From the NCBI RefSeq assembly GCF_900454025.1, contig NZ_UGQM01000001.1, positions 3,782,001 through 3,846,000 on the forward strand: DNA of 64,000 nt, given 5' to 3'. The notes under the pieces are model-generated. The model did not search any database. It was not told the origin of the DNA and was given only the letters and a program-made list of their open reading frames with translations. Below are positions 1 to 9,219 of this stretch, in pieces. The number at the start of each line of letters is the position of its first letter. The stretch's first letter is position 1. The position numbers and the translations under genes are program-made. This DNA comes from Mycolicibacterium gilvum (GTDB taxonomy: Bacteria > Actinomycetota > Actinomycetes > Mycobacteriales > Mycobacteriaceae).

Positions 1-83
1 TCGTGGCACTCTCCTAGCCGTTCAAGAAGACAAACGCACGCTCACGCATTCCTCACTGCGCAACCTATGAGAAGCCTACCGCC

Positions 84-106
84 ATCTACGTAGTTACTAC
101 GTAGAT
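84..106. promoter_or_regulatory. Tandem TACGTAG-box operator, site a
   Basis: Two TACGTAG boxes start at 87 and 98, 11 bp apart, inside a perfect inverted repeat with arms CCATCTACGTA (82-92) and TACGTAGATGG (98-108). This is the best copy of a motif seen before many genes in the window. It lies just beyond the MFS-A stop, so it probably serves a gene reading leftward off the window edge. No T-run follows, so a terminator is less likely. The binding protein (BlaI-type) is inferred. Confidence 0.6.
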
Positions 107-125
107 GGCGCGCCGAGTAGCAAGT

Positions 126-1388
126 TCAGCGTCGGTTCGCGCCATCAACGGCCATTGGCGTTGATCCCAGACGTCCTCGCTGATCCAGGCGGCACAGCGC
201 AGCCGCCGACAGTAATCCGATGACGGTCAACAACACCCACAGAAGTTCCGGCCGCCCAACGTCTCTGGCGATCTGCATCAACGAGCCTGTTGCCAGGTTG
301 CCGACGAGGATGCCGACGCCGACGATCGTGTTGTAGAAGCCGTAATGCGTTCCGATGAGCCGGTTATCGGCGAGGGAGACGACGGTATCCATTTCGAAGG
401 GGAACACCGCAGCCGAGCCGACCGCCAGCACGGCCGTCGCGATAAGCAGCGCTGTGGCCGCAGCAATGCGGCCGGCGCGCTCGTCATCGGGCAACACGAT
501 CAGCGGCAGGAACGACAACGCTAGGATCAGCATGCCGATGGCCAGTGAGCGCCCCGAACCCCAACGCCGCGCAAACCAGCGTGTGATGCGCATCTGTCCG
601 ACTACCGCCACCACTCCGGAGACGACGAAAATCATCGCTGTGACCACGGAGTCGTTTTGGGGGAACAGGTAGCGAGCCTGCAGCGGCATCGCAAGATACA
701 CCTGGAACGACAGCACATAGGACCCGATCATCGCCGCGGCGAACAGCAGGAACGAACGATTGGCCGCGACTGCCCGCCAGTCGTGAAGCACCGTGGTCTT
801 CTCCGGCGTCGGAGTCACAGCACGTTGCGGAAGTGCGAGCAGCTGCGCCACGGTTAGTCCCGCGAAGACGAGCGCCGCGGCTGCAGCAGTCATCTTGAAA
901 TCAATGAACATCAACGCCAGGCCCACCAGCGGTCCTGCGAGGATGCCCGCTTGATAGAACACATTGAACAGCGCGAACGCTTCCAACCGTCGAGGGCCCG
1001 CGTCGGCGGCCAAGTACGCACGCACAGCTGGGTTGAAGAGTGCACCGGCGAAACCCGTTGCCGCCGAGGCAACCAACACTGCCGGCAGCGAGTCGGCGAC
1101 CACCAAAAGCCCGAATCCTGCGGTGCGCAGAACGCATCCGCTCACGATGAGAGGCTTGAAGCCCAGGCGATCGGCCAACGTGCCGCCGATGATGAACATG
1201 CCCTGCTGGGAGAAATTGCGTACCCCGAGAACGAGCCCGATAGCCCATGCCGCCAGACCCAGGGGCCCAGCGAGGTAGCCGGCCAGATACGGCATGAGCA
1301 TGTAGAAACCGAGGTTGATCCCGAACTGGTTGATCATCAGCATGCGGCTTGGCCAGCCGAAGCTGCGGAACCCGGACAGCAGTGTCAT
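126..1388 (-). CDS. MFS transporter A (Rv0849-like)
   Basis: 420-residue major facilitator superfamily permease with about twelve hydrophobic segments. The loop 2-3 signature GGTLADRLG is at residues 68-76. An in-frame start lies 13 codons upstream, but the ATG at 1388 forms a TGATG overlap with the cysK2-A stop, so the two are probably translationally coupled and 1388 is preferred. In M. tuberculosis the same order lpqS-cysK2-MFS occurs at Rv0847-Rv0849 within a copper-responsive locus (from memory). The substrate is not evident; export of a sulfur compound or metal complex is a guess from context. A close paralogue lies at 32963-34234. Confidence 0.9.
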   Translation of the reverse strand: MTLLSGFRSFGWPSRMLMINQFGINLGFYMLMPYLAGYLAGPLGLAAWAIGLVLGVRNFSQQGMFIIGGTLADRLGFKPLIVSGCVLRTAGFGLLVVADSLPAVLVASAATGFAGALFNPAVRAYLAADAGPRRLEAFALFNVFYQAGILAGPLVGLALMFIDFKMTAAAAALVFAGLTVAQLLALPQRAVTPTPEKTTVLHDWRAVAANRSFLLFAAAMIGSYVLSFQVYLAMPLQARYLFPQNDSVVTAMIFVVSGVVAVVGQMRITRWFARRWGSGRSLAIGMLILALSFLPLIVLPDDERAGRIAAATALLIATAVLAVGSAAVFPFEMDTVVSLADNRLIGTHYGFYNTIVGVGILVGNLATGSLMQIARDVGRPELLWVLLTVIGLLSAAALCRLDQRGRLGSTPMAVDGANRR

Positions 1389-2500
1389 CAGGTCATCACC
1401 TGCGTGGGGTCGACGACCAGAGGGCACCGCGTCCAGGCCGTGACCGCGTGTGCCAGCGGGTCGTCAATGGTGGCCGGTTCGTTCGGCGGAACCTTGTCCA
1501 ACAGACCGTGGGTGCGGCAGTAGTCGTCGTTGTAGATGGTGTCGAAATAGCGCTGTGGTCCGTCGGGGAAAACGGCGGCGACCGTGGTGCCGGATTCGCT
1601 GTTTCGCGCAACCCACCCTGCCACCAACGCGACCGCGCCGACGCTCCACCCGCCACTGGCGTAGTGGGTGGCCGCCAGGGTTCGGCAGGCCCAGACCGCA
1701 TCCGCCGGCGCGACCCAGTGCACTTCGTTGAAGGCGCCGTAGTCCACGTTGCCCGGGTAGATGCTTGACCCGAGGCCGCGCATGAGCCGAGTGGTGGCGG
1801 GTTGCCCAAAAATGGTGGAGCCCACCGTGTCGACGCCGATCAGCCGCAGGTCGGGGTTGAATTCCCGCAAGACCCGGGCCACGCCTGCCGAGTGCCCCCC
1901 GGTGCCAACGGAGCACACCAACGCATCCACAGATCCCAGCTGCTCATTCAATTCGATCGCCAGCCCGCGGTAGGCCTCCACGTTGTCCGGATTGTTGTAC
2001 TGGTCGGGGTGCCACGCCAGCGGATCGGTGGCCAGAATCTCATGAACGCGTTGCGTACGGGCCTGCTGCCAGCCGCCGCGCTCATGGGGCTCGGTGACCA
2101 GTTCGATGTGCGCGACGAACGCGGCGAGCATGTGCTGGATGATCGGTTCCATGCCGGGGTCGGTGACCAAGGTGACCGGGTGGCCGTACACAGTGCCCGC
2201 GAGAGCGAGCCCCAATCCCAAGGTGCCGCTAGTCGATTCGACGATGCGGGCGCCCGGGGCGAGTACCCCGCGAGTGCGCGCTCGCTCGACCATATGCAGT
2301 GCGGGCCGGTCTTTCATTCCGCCCGGGTTGAAGCCTTCGAGTTTGGCCCAGAAGCCATGCTCTGCGGTGGTGAACGGCGCGCCGATCCTCAGGACGGGCG
2401 TCTGACCGACCATAGTGGCCGGCCGCTCATAGCGGCCCAGCCGCAGGTGCTCGAATCGGTCTGTGCCGTGGGCATGGTTGATTGAAACGGCGTGATTCAT
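1388..2500 (-). CDS. cysK2: CysK2-like PLP-dependent S-sulfocysteine synthase A
   Basis: 370-residue fold-type II PLP enzyme, close to the 372 residues of M. tuberculosis CysK2 (Rv0848), which makes S-sulfocysteine from O-phosphoserine and thiosulfate. The Schiff-base lysine is K63 in NPGGMKDRP, the substrate loop is SGTLGLG, and the PLP-phosphate glycine loop is GTGGHSAG. The open frame begins at 2566, but the ATG at 2500 aligns with the starts of the two paralogues (34231-35343 and 47130-48239). It lies between lpqS-A (104 bp upstream) and MFS-A (1-base overlap). The role is probably thiol or sulfur supply during metal or redox stress. The exact reaction is inferred from the family and gene order. 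Confidence 0.85.
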   Translation of the reverse strand: MNHAVSINHAHGTDRFEHLRLGRYERPATMVGQTPVLRIGAPFTTAEHGFWAKLEGFNPGGMKDRPALHMVERARTRGVLAPGARIVESTSGTLGLGLALAGTVYGHPVTLVTDPGMEPIIQHMLAAFVAHIELVTEPHERGGWQQARTQRVHEILATDPLAWHPDQYNNPDNVEAYRGLAIELNEQLGSVDALVCSVGTGGHSAGVARVLREFNPDLRLIGVDTVGSTIFGQPATTRLMRGLGSSIYPGNVDYGAFNEVHWVAPADAVWACRTLAATHYASGGWSVGAVALVAGWVARNSESGTTVAAVFPDGPQRYFDTIYNDDYCRTHGLLDKVPPNEPATIDDPLAHAVTAWTRCPLVVDPTQVMT

Positions 2501-2604
2501 GTCGGGGATGTCGCTTCTGTTGACGCCGCGACTGTCGCGCGGCTGCTGGTGGCGGGCAGCGGTCACCGGCCCCGGTCGAGAAGGCGAGGCCTGACGCTAG
2601 CCGA

Positions 2605-3015
2605 TCAGCGACGCGCGATGCAGAACCGGACGAGCACGTCGCGGCCGGTCTGTGCGACGGGTGGGCGCGGAGGACCGCGGATAGGAGCAAGCGGCGCGTA
2701 GCGCCAGAGCGCCGGCAACACAGCCAGAGCGCTGACCAAGGCCAGGGCAATCAGCGTGACCGTTCCTCGCGGCAGGACGGCTTCAGCCAAAGACTCCGGT
2801 GACGGCGTGATCCCGCCCTGGGAGATGTGCGGATGGTCGAGCTGGACGGCCACCGGCGCGCCCACCGCGCTCGCAAGGGGGTGGGGTCCATGGGCTGGCG
2901 CCGCCTCGGTGCCCGGCAGGGCCCATTCCGCAGCCACGATGACGACCCAGAACGCGAGAAATACAGCGACGACGGCGCGTCGGCGCTGCGAGGAACTCCC
3001 GTCGATGTAGCTCAC
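2605..3015 (-). CDS. lpqS: LpqS-like copper-regulon envelope protein A
   Basis: 136 residues with one N-terminal hydrophobic segment (about 14-30), a His-containing stretch with DHPH, a second hydrophobic segment near 85-105 and the terminal motif RFCIARR. The layout and C-terminal end match mycobacterial LpqS (Rv0847), a member of the copper-responsive RicR regulon; no lipobox cysteine is visible here. The GTG start at 3015 aligns with the GTG of lpqS-B (GGCAAC then 3 bases then GTG in both). A TACAGT -10-like hexamer ends about 10 bases before the GTG, so a very short leader is possible. First gene of the lpqS-cysK2-MFS cluster. Function unknown; probably periplasmic metal binding. Confidence 0.75.
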   Translation of the reverse strand: MSYIDGSSSQRRRAVVAVFLAFWVVIVAAEWALPGTEAAPAHGPHPLASAVGAPVAVQLDHPHISQGGITPSPESLAEAVLPRGTVTLIALALVSALAVLPALWRYAPLAPIRGPPRPPVAQTGRDVLVRFCIARR

Positions 3016-3390
3016 GATGTTGCCGACTGTAGCAGCGGATCGCCGAACGGAGTTGCGGCCGTGCAGTTGACGCCGTGTCGTGACCTGCCCGCGACAGGCA
3101 GCTTCGGCGGCCCGTGCGAAGCGGTCAGCGCATTCACATCATTCGCCCGATAGCGTTGCCGTACTGCCGATTTCGACGCTGTGCATGCCATCACTCGAAC
3201 CTCGGCGACACCGGCCTTTGCACTGGTCATCTACGGTTTGACTCCGTAGATAATTTGCATTGTGGACTCAGGCATCAGAAAGCCGGGCAGGGATTTGCTG
3301 AGTGGGCCGATACCCGACCGCCGAAAGGTCCTCGTCCGTCCAGGTGCGCATCACCGAACCGCTCCCAGATCGGGTGAGTTCTGCTGGCAC
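3016..3390. other. Intergenic region upstream of lpqS-A
   Basis: Holds operator b (3229-3251). A 72-codon minus-strand frame (3230-3012) starts inside the operator and overlaps the lpqS-A start as GTGA. It resembles nothing I know and its equivalent is not intact upstream of lpqS-B, so I do not call it a gene. Confidence 0.4.
3229..3251. promoter_or_regulatory. Operator, site b
   Basis: Perfect arms ATCTACGG and CCGTAGAT around TTTGACT. The boxes start at 3232 and 3243, the same 11-bp phasing as site a. It lies 214 bp upstream of lpqS-A; the corresponding site h lies 212 bp upstream of lpqS-B, so the distance is conserved. Confidence 0.6.
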
Positions 3391-4311
3391 CTAGTGGTGG
3401 CAGAGCACCTGAATGAATGCCGGAGTGGCGAGCATGGTCGCGATGGCGGCCACCAGCAGAGCGCGGTTACGCCACCTCACATGCCGACACGTGGGAGTGA
3501 CCAGTCGCTCGGCGCGGGTGATGACCGCCGTCGCCGCCGCAGCCAGACCTTCGGCCACGGGAGGTCGGTGACCGGCCAGCGCAAGCAAACCCGTGAGCAA
3601 TGGACGAGTGCCGACGCGACGAGCGGCGGTGTCGTCGGCGCACATCTCCAGCAGTTCCGCCACCGCCTGATGTGCGCAGGCGAACAAGGGAAGGTGAGGA
3701 AGGGTGGCGGCGAGGGCACGCAGCACCATCAGAATGTGGTGATGATGCCCCGACAGGTGCGCGTCCTCGTGCGCGAGAACCGCTTTCAATTGCGATCGGT
3801 TCAACGATCTCACCGCCGCCGAGGTCACGACGATCGCATGAGGGCGGCCGATGACACAGTAGGCCGCGGGAAAGTCCGCCTCGACGACAACGACGTGGGG
3901 ATGGTCGGTGGCCCGACCGACGATCCGCGCGGCATCGGCGTGCTCATGGCTTCGGGTGCGCAGCCTGGACAGGCAGCGTCCCAGTCGCAGCGCCACGACC
4001 GCCGAGGTCAGCAGTCCCCCGCCGATGAGGGCAATGGACCCGAGCCGTCCCGCCAGTGGGGTGTGATCGGAGAACCCGAACAATTCAAGACACAGCGTTA
4101 CGACCGAGCCGTCCAGGACGCTGTCCGACGTCGCGGTGACCACCAGCACCACGGCCGCCAACCACGCCACAAGCACGGCGGCAACCGTGGCCAGCCAGGC
4201 GGCGACACCCATGGACGGGCTCACCCCGCCACCAGTAAGGCGCCGCAGTACCGGTGGTGCAAGCCAGGCCAGCACGGCGCCATAGAGAACCAGCCACAGC
4301 GCCGTCGTCAT
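3391..4311 (-). CDS. M56-family membrane metalloprotease (BlaR-like)
   Basis: 306-residue membrane protein with hydrophobic segments near residues 3-20, 36-60, 88-112 and 285-303. The zinc-binding HExxH is HEDAH at 181-185, followed by a His-rich stretch and a downstream ELLEMCADD that may supply the third ligand. M56 proteins such as BlaR1/MecR1 sense a signal and cleave or inactivate a partner BlaI/MecI repressor. There is no C-terminal penicillin-binding sensor domain, as in the mycobacterial Rv1845c type. The start overlaps the BlaI stop by four bases (ATGA), so the two are a translationally coupled sensor-repressor pair. The signal is unknown; cell-wall damage or metal stress are possibilities from context. 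Confidence 0.85.
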   Translation of the reverse strand: MTTALWLVLYGAVLAWLAPPVLRRLTGGGVSPSMGVAAWLATVAAVLVAWLAAVVLVVTATSDSVLDGSVVTLCLELFGFSDHTPLAGRLGSIALIGGGLLTSAVVALRLGRCLSRLRTRSHEHADAARIVGRATDHPHVVVVEADFPAAYCVIGRPHAIVVTSAAVRSLNRSQLKAVLAHEDAHLSGHHHHILMVLRALAATLPHLPLFACAHQAVAELLEMCADDTAARRVGTRPLLTGLLALAGHRPPVAEGLAAAATAVITRAERLVTPTCRHVRWRNRALLVAAIATMLATPAFIQVLCHH

Positions 4312-4673
4312 GATCGCCGCCCCTTCCGTAGCGCCGCCTTCAATTGCGCTGACTGCTCTGTACTCATCTGCTCGACAAAAAATGCCAGCACCGTGTTGGT
4401 ATCGCCGCCGGAGTCGAATGCAGCTTTCATCAGACGCGCTGACCGCTCCTCACGACTCATCGCCGCCCGGTACACATAGGCCTTGCCGTTGCGCTGCCGT
4501 TTGAGCCACCGCTTGCGGTACAGGTTGTCCATGGTCGACAGCACTGTGGTGTATGCAATGGGTCGCTGCTGGGCCAGGTCCTCGAACACGTCGCGCACTG
4601 TGACCGGCTCCTGGTGATCCCACACCCAGTCCATCACCACCGCTTCGAGATCGCCGAATCTTCGCTGTTCCAT
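4308..4673 (-). CDS. blaI: BlaI/MecI/CopY-family transcriptional repressor
   Basis: 121-residue winged-helix repressor. Residues 5-75 carry the family's DNA-binding domain (FGDLEAVVMDWVW, IAYTTVLSTMDNL), and the C-terminal helices dimerise. The open frame extends to 4865, but the ATG at 4673 gives the canonical family N-terminus. It precedes and overlaps the M56 protease gene. The most likely protein to bind the TACGTAG-box operators here, because the family recognises TAC/GTA dyads; site c sits in its divergent promoter region, which would give autoregulation. A second, frameshifted copy lies at 30944-31284. Confidence 0.88.
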   Translation of the reverse strand: MEQRRFGDLEAVVMDWVWDHQEPVTVRDVFEDLAQQRPIAYTTVLSTMDNLYRKRWLKRQRNGKAYVYRAAMSREERSARLMKAAFDSGGDTNTVLAFFVEQMSTEQSAQLKAALRKGRRS

Positions 4674-5056
4674 CCGCCGCAACTCCTGCTCGCTCTGACG
4701 AGGTGACCGATCAGCACAGCGCGGCACCCTGCAGCCTCCTAATGTAGCCGCCAACAGCCCACATGCCGGGGACCTCACCGCAGCTGCGCCACCGATGTTG
4801 ACCCCCGCCCCGGCGTGCGCAATCGAATCCAGCCCAAGACACCGGCCCCTCGGGCCCGAAAGCAAATGCTGACGCCCGCTCAGGTGTTACCGAGTTGAGA
4901 CTGTGACAGGCGTTTCTCCTGATGCAGCAGTGATGTACGTTCCAACTACGTACTAGTCCACTACGTACGTGCATCCGTAGTAGGTCATGGCATACACGTT
5001 TGGCGCATGCCCTCCCCGACTCGCGGCCGACGGCTAGCACCCCCTCAGGAGAATTG
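4674..5056. other. Divergent promoter region blaI / ripA-like
   Basis: 383 bp between two divergent genes. Operator c occupies 4936-4968; AGGAGA just before 5057 is the ribosome binding site for the ripA-like gene. Nothing else is recognisable in 4674-4935. Confidence 0.5.
4936..4968. promoter_or_regulatory. Operator cluster, site c
   Basis: Three boxes: TACGTTC at 4936, TACGTAC at 4947 and TACGTAC at 4962. The first pair is 11 bp apart and the second pair 15 bp apart. Located 89 bp before the ripA-like start and 263 bp before blaI, so it could control both. Confidence 0.6.
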
Positions 5057-5582
5057 ATGCGGCGCCTCACTTCACTTCTCACCGCCGGGGCGCTTGCTTC
5101 ACTGCTGGTGCTTCACACCTCAGGCATCGCAACAGCCGCGCACGGAAGCGAACCCAATCGTGACAGCGAGACGGTGGCAGGACTTGTCGCCGCCGTTGCC
5201 GAAGCCGATCAGCACGTCGCCGATATCGGCGCGGACATCCAACACAAACAGGAAAGCGTCAACCTGGCACTGGTGGAGGTTGCTGCTGCCCGCGAGACGC
5301 TCTCCGAGACGCACCGCAGACTCGCCGAGAGCGAGAAGGCACTCGCCGACAGCCAGACCGCCATCGACGCCACGCAGCAGAGTTTCGACGAGTTCGCCGC
5401 CTCGACCTACACGAATGGGCCCTCCGCCGCGCTGCCGCTGGCACGCGGCCCCGAAGACATCCTCTCGGCAGCCTCGACGCAACAGACGTACGTCATCGCC
5501 TTCAGCAGAGTCAAAGACGACCTTCACCGAAGCCAGACCGAACGCGCCAACAAACTCTCGACCGCCAAGGCGGCCCGCCTAG

Positions 5583-7008
5583 TACTACAGCCGTAGATCG
5601 TTGCTCGTCGGCGTGTTTGCCTTGCTGGATTGGGTGACCGCGGCATCGTTCGGAGTTTGTGAGAACTAACGATGATGCCGCGGTCGCCGCGGCTTACAGG
5701 GTAGACGTTGATCGGTGGCGAAGTGGCTTTGATGAGGTGCTGGATCGGGTCGCGTCACGGTTCGCTCGGTGCGAGCCGCTGCGCAACGCCGGCGCGTTGA
5801 TGCTCAGGTTGGTCTGTGACATTGACCGTAAGAACTGTTGGACGCTGGCCGAGCGTTGCGGCCACAGCAGCCCGGACCGGATGCAGCATCTGCTGGCGCG
5901 GGCGAAGTGGGACGCCGAGGGAGTGCGTGATGATCTTCGCGCCTACGTGGTCGACCACCTCGGCGATGACGAGGCGATCCTGATCGTCGATGAGACTGGA
6001 GACGTGAAGAAGGGCACTCATACCGTCGGGACTCAGCGCCAGTACACCGGTACCGCGGGCAGGATCGAAAACGCCCAAGTCGCTGTGTATTTGGCCTATG
6101 CGGGGCCCAACAGTCACGCACTGGTGGACCGCGAGCTATACCTGCCGAAGTCGTGGATCGACGACTCGGAACGCCGTCAGTGCGCCGGGGTGCCCACCGA
6201 TGTCGAGTTCGCCACCAAACCTGCGCTGGCCGAGCGGATGATCACTCGTGCTGTGGCCGCCGGAGTCCCTGCGCGATGGGCCACCGGCGACGAGGTCTAC
6301 GGCGCCGACCCCGACCTGCGCGCCGCGATCGCCGCCCAGGGGCTGGGCTATGTGCTGGCCGTCGGGTCCAATCGCACCGTCACCACCAGTACGGGCAGCC
6401 AGCGAGTAGACGAGCTTGCCCGGTCTCTGCCGCGGCGGGCCTGGCGGCGCGTCAGCGCCGGAACCGGCGCCAAGGGCCAACGCTGGTACTCCTGGACGTT
6501 GGTCGAAATCACCGACGCCGAGCCCGGCCACCATCACCTGCTGGTGCGCCGCAACGACAAGACCGCTGAATTGGCCTATTACCGCTGCTACAGCCCCAAT
6601 CCGGTCACCCTGGCCGACTACGTACGGGTCGCCGGGCGGCGCTGGAAGGTCGAGGAATCGTTTCAAGCCGGCAAGGGCCTGGCCGGGCTCGACGAGCACC
6701 AGGTACGGACCTGGACCTCTTGGCACCGCTGGGTCACCCTATCCATGCTTGCCCATGCCTTCCTCGTCGTCACGACCGCCGCTCAACGGCGCAGCGACGA
6801 ACCCGACGACCAGACCGGCCAGACACTGATCACGTTGACAGTCAATGAATTCCGCAGACTCTTCATCGCCCTGGTATTGCAGCCGCTACACGCGGTTGCC
6901 GACGTCCTCGCCTGGTCCACCTGGCGGCGACGACATCAAACGAGAGCCCGCACCTACCATTACCGCAAACAACATCAACAACAATGAACGCTATCTACGG
7001 CTGTAGTA
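5583..7008 (+). mobile_element. IS701-family insertion sequence
   Basis: Bounded by CTAG on both sides (5579-5582 and 7009-7012), the 4-bp target duplication expected for IS701. The terminal inverted repeats TACTACAGCCGTAGAT are identical at both ends. It carries one transposase gene and interrupts the ripA-like gene. Confidence 0.9.
5659..6987 (+). CDS. IS701-family DDE transposase
   Basis: 442 residues starting with GTG. The IS701 signature is clear: IVDETGDVKKG followed by QYTGTAGRIENAQVAV. The C-terminal YRRKEE-like region is KVEESFQAGKGLAGLDEHQVR. It catalyses cut-and-paste movement of the surrounding element. The frame appears intact, so the copy may be active. Confidence 0.9.
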   Translation: MRTNDDAAVAAAYRVDVDRWRSGFDEVLDRVASRFARCEPLRNAGALMLRLVCDIDRKNCWTLAERCGHSSPDRMQHLLARAKWDAEGVRDDLRAYVVDHLGDDEAILIVDETGDVKKGTHTVGTQRQYTGTAGRIENAQVAVYLAYAGPNSHALVDRELYLPKSWIDDSERRQCAGVPTDVEFATKPALAERMITRAVAAGVPARWATGDEVYGADPDLRAAIAAQGLGYVLAVGSNRTVTTSTGSQRVDELARSLPRRAWRRVSAGTGAKGQRWYSWTLVEITDAEPGHHHLLVRRNDKTAELAYYRCYSPNPVTLADYVRVAGRRWKVEESFQAGKGLAGLDEHQVRTWTSWHRWVTLSMLAHAFLVVTTAAQRRSDEPDDQTGQTLITLTVNEFRRLFIALVLQPLHAVADVLAWSTWRRRHQTRARTYHYRKQHQQQ

Positions 7009-7906
7009 CTAGGGCGTGTCTGATAAATGCGGCAGCCAGAGGGTGATGGCCCGTAGGACTGCTGCGCCGCGGTAGACGATGGCGAGCTTGTCATAGCGGG
7101 TGGCGAGGCCGCGCCATTGTTTTACGGTATTGAAGTTGCGTTCAACGACGTTGCGGCCCTTGTAGTCCTCGGCGTCGAACGCGGGTGGTCGTCCGCCGTG
7201 GGTGCCGCGGCGTTTGCGGTGGCCGATCTGATCGGACGGTTCGGGAATGACGGCGACGATCCCTCGTCGACGCAGCCGCTGTCGGGTAGCTCGGCTGGAA
7301 TAGGCCTTATCGCCACGGAGTCGATTGGGCCGGGTGCGAGCTCTGCCCGGGCCGCGGCGCTCGACTTTCAGGTGGGCGAGCAAATGTTCCAGGACCGGTC
7401 CGTCGTTGGCCTGGCCGGCGCCCACGAGCACCACCAGAGGTCGTCCATGGCCGTCGACGAGGTGATGGATCTTGCTGGTCAACCCGCCGCGGGAGCGGCC
7501 AATGCCGTGGTCAGGCGGCTCGCTCGCCAGATTCGTGTAATTCGACCCAGCCCCCTGTGTCACGGGTGATGTTTGTGGCGTGCTGATGAGCGCGCGCGAT
7601 CGTCGAATCCACCGACACCGACCAATCGATAATCCCGGCTTGGTCGGCGGTGGCCAGCAACCGCGCCAGCACCAGATCCCAGGTGCCCTCGGCACTCATT
7701 CGTCGATGCCAGGTCCAGATCGTCTGCCACGGTCCGAACACCTCGGGTACGTCTCGCCAGGCGATCCCGCACCGGTACCGATAAATGATCCCCTCGAGCA
7801 TCTGCCGGGCATCTCGAAAAGGCCTGCCCTTCTTGCCTGTTCGAGCAGGAAGAAGCTCTTCAATCAATGACCACTGAGCATCGGTGAGCAGCTGAAACCG
7901 CGACAT
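7009..7906 (-). CDS. IS5-family transposase, two overlapping frames
   Basis: OrfA (7906-7511) encodes the DUF4096-type N-terminus (LTDAQWSLIEELLP) with the first catalytic Asp in VSVDSTIARAHQHA. OrfB (open 7695-7009) supplies the rest (RSRGGLTSKIHHLVDGHGRP, then GDKAYSS and NVVERNFNTVKQWR). The frames overlap between 7511 and 7695, as expected for IS427-type elements that use a programmed frameshift. The stop TAG of OrfB is formed by the flanking CTAG. Confidence 0.85.
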
Positions 7907-7952
7907 ACCCTAAGTCTCAGCCGAAACACCCGAAACATTTGTCAGACACGCC
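7013..7952 (-). mobile_element. IS5-family (IS427-type) insertion sequence
   Basis: Ends GGCGTGTCTGATAAATG (left) and, read inward from the right, GGCGTGTCTGACAAATG: 16 of 17 bases identical. CTAG flanks it at 7009-7012 and 7953-7956. It abuts the IS701 element, so it must have entered one of that element's CTAG copies, or the reverse order occurred. Confidence 0.85.
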
Positions 7953-8881
7953 CTAGACGCCGACGCAGCAGCGGCCGAAGCGCAACGACGACAAGACAGC
8001 GCAGTCGCCGAACTCGTTGCCGTCCAACGCGCATTCACAACTCAACAGTCCGACCTCACCCGGTTGGCCGCCGAACGCGACGTCGCACAAACCCGACTCA
8101 ATGCTGCCCGGCCTGCAGCAGCTACCACGCACCCGCCCACTCCCGCGCCACCCGGCGCCACAGCGCCGCCGAACAGCCTCTGGGACCGCTCCAGCCCGGC
8201 ACCGGCAGACAGCTCGGACGCCGGCCAGTGGGACACCACCCTCCCGATGGTGCCCAGCGCCAACGTGGCCGGCGACCCAGTAGCCATTATCAACGCGATC
8301 CTTAAAATCATGGCAACCTCGGCGCAACTCACCGCCGACATGGGCCGAAACTTCCTCACCAAACTGGGCATCCTCTCCCCGACCGCCGCCGCCGCAGATC
8401 CTGGGATCACCAACGGACGGATCCCCAGCCTCTACGGCCGCCAGGCCTCAGAATTCGTCATCCGCCGAGCCATGTCACAACTGGGGGTTCCCTACTCCTG
8501 GGGCGGCGGCAACGCCAACGGGCCCTCCCAAGGTATCGATCAGGGAGCCGGCACCGTCGGATTCGACTGCTCCGGACTCATGCTCTACGCCTTCGCCGGC
8601 GTGGGCATCAAGCTCGATCACTACTCCGGGTCGCAGTACAACGCCGGCCGCAAAGTTCCGTCATCGCAGATGCGTCGCGGTGACCTCATCTTCTACGGCC
8701 CGAACGCCAGCCAGCACGAAGCTATGTATCTCGGCGACGGCATGATGCTCGAAGCTCCCTACACCGGGTCCGTGGTCAAAATCTCGCCCGTGCGCAGCTC
8801 CGGCATGACGCCCTACGTCACCCGCTTGATCGAGTACTGACACCTCGCGGCGGGCGATGCGCTGGGCGCGCCTCTGACGGG

Positions 8882-9082
8882 TCAGTCCGCGCCGGCGTGG
8901 CCGCTGCCAACAGGCTCCTCCAGTGCCTCACACCGCTCGGTGCGGCGCGGCCGCGCAGAAGCATGCAACAGGGCCGTCGCGCCAGCAATGGCGACGGCCC
9001 ATAGCCCAACGACAACGGCACACAGGATCAACCACACTTCCCACCCGAGACTGTTCGGGCTCACGTCCATCAACCACCGCAT
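8882..9082 (-). CDS. Small membrane protein A divergent from two-component system
   Basis: 66 residues with one strong transmembrane helix at about 15-42 and a short charged tail. GGAGGAGGG lies 6 bases before the ATG. It diverges from response regulator A with the TCTTCA-type box R1 between them. A similar single-helix segment occupies the same position beside system B (48240-48470), so the association is conserved. Not a family I can name; an accessory to the sensor kinase or a small metal-related membrane peptide are both possible. Confidence 0.7.
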   Translation of the reverse strand: MRWLMDVSPNSLGWEVWLILCAVVVGLWAVAIAGATALLHASARPRRTERCEALEEPVGSGHAGAD

Positions 9083-9143
9083 GTCGGGCCCTCCTCCACA
9101 CTGAGCGTCACCCAGCCGCAGGATGCAATCGGTAGTCGTCTCG

Positions 9144-9160
9144 TAAAGATCTGCTGAAGA
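9144..9160. promoter_or_regulatory. Direct-repeat box R1
   Basis: On the plus strand TAAAGA (9144) and TGAAGA (9155) are 11 bp start to start; read toward the small membrane gene this is TCTTCA-N5-TCTTTA. It lies 60 bp before response regulator A and 62 bp before the small gene. Same architecture as R2-R7, typical of OmpR-family sites. Confidence 0.65.
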
Positions 9161-9219
9161 TCGCGCCGCTCCGGCAGTCGTGCGCCGCCGCGCCCGCTTC
9201 AGCGGGCACCATATGGGAC

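Larger units (their letters stand above)
5057..8840 (+). pseudogene. ripA: RipA-like NlpC/P60 peptidoglycan endopeptidase, split by two ISs
   Basis: The 5' part is 5057-5582 and the 3' part 7957-8840; joining 5582 to 7957 restores one frame of 469 residues, against about 472 for mycobacterial RipA. The 5' part encodes a signal peptide and a coiled-coil region; the 3' part encodes a Pro-rich linker and an NlpC/P60 domain with catalytic Cys in GFDCSGLM, His in SQHEAMYL and the family end TSGMTPYV-like (SSGMTPYVTRLIEY). RipA cleaves D-Glu-mDAP peptide bonds at the septum. AGGAGA precedes the ATG at 5057. An IS701 and an IS5-type element sit in the same CTAG target, so no full-length product is expected. 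A residual frame from 8064 has no clear ribosome binding site. Confidence 0.9.

Noticed and set aside
84-106. The site a palindrome as a transcription terminator for MFS-A
   Set aside because: No U-tract follows and the same boxes recur upstream of genes elsewhere, so an operator explains it better.
3262-4479. A 405-codon plus-strand open frame over the M56/BlaI genes
   Set aside because: It is antisense to two well-supported genes with clear family motifs; its sequence is Arg/Gln-rich with no domain. Long antisense frames are common in GC-rich DNA.
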